Of a DNA stretch of 50,081 nucleotides, positions 48,021 to 50,081 are shown one piece after another (within the stretch, counting starts at the first letter, position 1; every line of letters begins with the position of its first letter). Both the position numbers and the translations under genes were made by a program. The notes beneath the pieces are model-generated. The model did no database searches. It was given only the letters and a program-made list of their open reading frames with translations, and had not been told where the DNA came from. This stretch comes from Comamonadaceae bacterium PBBC1 (GTDB taxonomy: Bacteria > Pseudomonadota > Gammaproteobacteria > Burkholderiales > Burkholderiaceae_C). The stretch spans positions 1-50,081 of the forward strand of contig NKIP01000025.1 of the NCBI GenBank assembly GCA_002256145.1. The letters run 5' to 3'.

Positions 48021-50081
48021 TCATTCCAACATTAACGCCCACCGACCCGCTGTACATCACCCAGTGGCACCTGGCCATGATTGGCAAGCTGGGCTTTGCC
48101 GGGGTCAACAACACCGTCGGCATGGAACGGGTTTGGGCCGATTACACGGGCTTGAGTGTCCGAGTGGGCATTTGGGATTCTGGGGTGCAAGCCACCCAAT
48201 GGGATTTGAGCGCCAATTTTTTCAGCTCGCTTTTGGTCTCTGTGAACGGTCAGATCAACGCGGGCTTGCCACTGACCCCGGCTGACATTCATGGCACGGC
48301 CGTGGCCGGTTTGATCGCCGCAGACAACAACGGCCTGGGCGGGGTGGGGGTCGCGTTTGACGGCAGCATCACCAGCGTCACCATTTTTGGGGGGCCTGAT
48401 GACATCAACCTCAACTGGGACCGCTACTTGCTGACCTTGGACGGTTTGCAGAACTTTGATGTCACCAACCACAGCTACGGTGCCGTGGCCAATTTTTTGA
48501 CCTTGGCCGATGTTCAAAAGTTTCACAATGCAGCGGTTTTTGGGCGCAAGGGTTTGGGCACTATCACCGTCAAATCGGCGGGCAATTACGACGCCAATGG
48601 CAACGGTGACGGACTGGACGCGTCCCAGCACAGCGTCACAGTGGCCGCCATTGCGGCCGATGGCTACATTGCCAGTTATTCCACCTATGGGGCGCACATT
48701 TTGGTCAGCGCCCCAGCCGGCTCGGTGACCACCGATGTGACCGGCTTGGGTGTGGGTTATGACGGCCTGTTGAACGGCGATTACACCAACACCTTTGGTG
48801 GCACCTCGGCTTCTGCGCCCATTGTGACGGGGGTGGTGGCGCTGATTTTGGATGCCAACCCGCTTTTGGGCTGGCGCGATGTGCATGCCATTTTGTCTTT
48901 GAGCGCCATTGGCACGGGCAGCATTTATGGCGGTCCGGCCAACACCGAACACTTTGGCTGGCGCTGGAACAAGGCCAACAACTGGAACGGCGGCGGACTG
49001 CACTACAGCGAAGACTATGGCTACGGCATGGTCAACGCCTACAACGCCGTGCGCATGGCCGAGGTCTGGAGCCTGTTCATGCCGCAAGCGCAAACATCGG
49101 CCAACGAGCAAACATTGAGCACCGGCCTCATCAGTGCCAACATGGCCATGGTCGATGGCGGCACGCTGATCTACAACTTCAACGTGACGCAAAACATGTC
49201 TTTGGAGCATGTTTCTCTGGAAGTCAATTTCACGCACGCCAACTTGACGCAATTGCGCATTCAATTGGTCTCGCCGTCGGGCACCAGCATGAACCTCTAC
49301 AACGGCACCACGGGCACGGTGTCGACTTCTGACTTGGGTCTGTCTTACGCCTTTGGTCTGGATGGCCTGCGGGGCGAGCAAATGGCGGGCACCTGGTCGC
49401 TGCGCATGCAAGACACGGGGCTGGGCGAAACGGGCACGCTCAATACCGTGGCGTTGACGGGCTTTGGTGCAGCCGTGAATGTGAACGACATTTACCATTA
49501 CACCGATGAAGTTTTAATCCTGCAGACCCAAGCGGGCCAGACCCAGCGGGTGAACCTGATCGACACCAACGGGGGGGTGGACTGGATCGACGGTGCTGCC
49601 CTGTACCAAGATGTGTTGCTGGACCTCAATTTGGGGGCCAACTCCACCCTGGGCGGCGTGAAGTTCATCACCATTGGCATAGCCAGCGCGATAGAAAATG
49701 CCGTGACTGGCGACGGCAACGACCGCCTGCAAGGCAACAACCTCGACAACCAACTGCTGGCTCAGCAAGGTGATGACACTTTATTTGGCGGCTTGGGCAA
49801 CGACACGCTGGATGGCGGTGACGGATTGGATTGGGCGGTTTTTCAGGGCTTGTCCAGCGCCTATGTCATCACCACATCGGGGGGCAAAACCCTGGTTTCG
49901 GGGGCAGAGGGCAGCGACTGGTTGACCGGCATTGAATACATCGCCTTCAGCGACAAAAACCTGCTCGACCCCACCGCCTTGCTCGGCACACCTGCGCCCC
50001 CCTTGGTCGGTCCTGGGCCTGGCGCGGGATCGGTGACGCCACCCCCACCCCCACCCCCACCCCCGCCACCACCACCACCAC
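48017..50081 (+). CDS. Subtilisin-like (S8) protease with P-domain and RTX region, partial at 3' end
   Basis: Runs off the end of the window, so only the first ~688 residues are seen. The catalytic triad is Asp54 (VGIWDSGV), His92 (IHGTAVAGLIAA) and Ser264 (FGGTSASAPIVTGV), with oxyanion Asn190 (VKSAGN). A proprotein-convertase P-domain follows (~370-480), then a short RTX cluster (DRLQGNNLDNQLLAQQGDDT, then LFGGLGNDTLDGG) and a Pro-rich stretch. There is no Sec signal and no propeptide before Asp54, so export by a type I system is likely. It may mature or degrade surface proteins. Confidence 0.9.
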   Translation, partial: MIIPTLTPTDPLYITQWHLAMIGKLGFAGVNNTVGMERVWADYTGLSVRVGIWDSGVQATQWDLSANFFSSLLVSVNGQINAGLPLTPADIHGTAVAGLIAADNNGLGGVGVAFDGSITSVTIFGGPDDINLNWDRYLLTLDGLQNFDVTNHSYGAVANFLTLADVQKFHNAAVFGRKGLGTITVKSAGNYDANGNGDGLDASQHSVTVAAIAADGYIASYSTYGAHILVSAPAGSVTTDVTGLGVGYDGLLNGDYTNTFGGTSASAPIVTGVVALILDANPLLGWRDVHAILSLSAIGTGSIYGGPANTEHFGWRWNKANNWNGGGLHYSEDYGYGMVNAYNAVRMAEVWSLFMPQAQTSANEQTLSTGLISANMAMVDGGTLIYNFNVTQNMSLEHVSLEVNFTHANLTQLRIQLVSPSGTSMNLYNGTTGTVSTSDLGLSYAFGLDGLRGEQMAGTWSLRMQDTGLGETGTLNTVALTGFGAAVNVNDIYHYTDEVLILQTQAGQTQRVNLIDTNGGVDWIDGAALYQDVLLDLNLGANSTLGGVKFITIGIASAIENAVTGDGNDRLQGNNLDNQLLAQQGDDTLFGGLGNDTLDGGDGLDWAVFQGLSSAYVITTSGGKTLVSGAEGSDWLTGIEYIAFSDKNLLDPTALLGTPAPPLVGPGPGAGSVTPPPPPPPPPPPPPP
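50037..50081 (+). repeat. In-frame CCCCCA/CCA microsatellite
   Basis: Four repeats of the hexamer CCCCCA, then a CCG, then CCA repeats, all encoding proline, cut by the window end. Changes in copy number would alter linker length without shifting the frame. Confidence 0.85.

Overview
The window comes from a Gram-negative betaproteobacterium, most likely Comamonadaceae. The evidence is the gene order folC-dedD-cvpA-purF-metZ-gltX, the ppnP-argG pair, a merR/tRNA-Pro(GGG) unit and four Bug-type periplasmic receptors of the tripartite tricarboxylate transporter (TTT) family. The species is not identified; all names are by recognition of motifs, not by database search.

Region 1 (1-4.4 kb, mostly minus strand) holds ppnP-argG, a diverged second copy of the last ~350 bp of argG, a DUF4160/DUF2442 toxin-antitoxin-like pair between the two argG ends, an 85-bp imperfect hairpin, a glycine-zipper envelope protein and a YffB/ArsC-like protein. 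Region 2 (4.4-11.2 kb, plus strand) is a housekeeping block for folate, purine and methionine synthesis and glutamyl-tRNA charging. Region 3 (11.2-12.5 kb) has tRNA-Ala, tRNA-Glu, tRNA-Asp, a MerR regulator and tRNA-Pro, with clear terminators.

Region 4 (12.5-25.5 kb) is accessory metabolism: four Bug receptors, a cysteine-free glutaredoxin-like protein and a tightly packed seven-gene minus-strand operon (two Bug receptors, RraA/HMG-aldolase-like protein, LeuC-like, LeuD-like, ornithine-cyclodeaminase-like, FAD amino-acid oxidase-like) facing a divergent TauD-type dioxygenase. I read the operon as an uncharacterised catabolic route for a branched or substituted dicarboxylic amino acid or hydroxy acid. 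A small membrane Mrr-type nuclease-like protein, a Cys-rich conserved protein and a Bug/cyclase pair follow.

Region 5 (25.6-29.6 kb, minus strand) is a four-gene envelope operon: a divergent MreB paralogue, a TPR plus NTF2-like protein, an NTF2-like protein and a YkuD L,D-transpeptidase. The MreB paralogue carries Val at position 165, where canonical MreB has the ATPase-site Asp165. This is one of the most surprising signals in the window.

Region 6 (30-50 kb) is dominated by one 16.1-kb gene for a 5,367-residue protein: an animal-type haem peroxidase with an apparently complete catalytic set, then RTX calcium-binding repeats, alternating Ig-like modules, a Calx-beta domain, more RTX and a likely type I secretion tail. 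It is followed by a group of REP-like palindromes, a convergent glycosyltransferase, and a small exported protein translationally coupled to an RTX-tailed subtilisin-like protease that runs off the end of the window. REP-like palindromes built on TGTAGGAGCCAGCCCTGC occur at 23.2, 29.8 and 46.2 kb.
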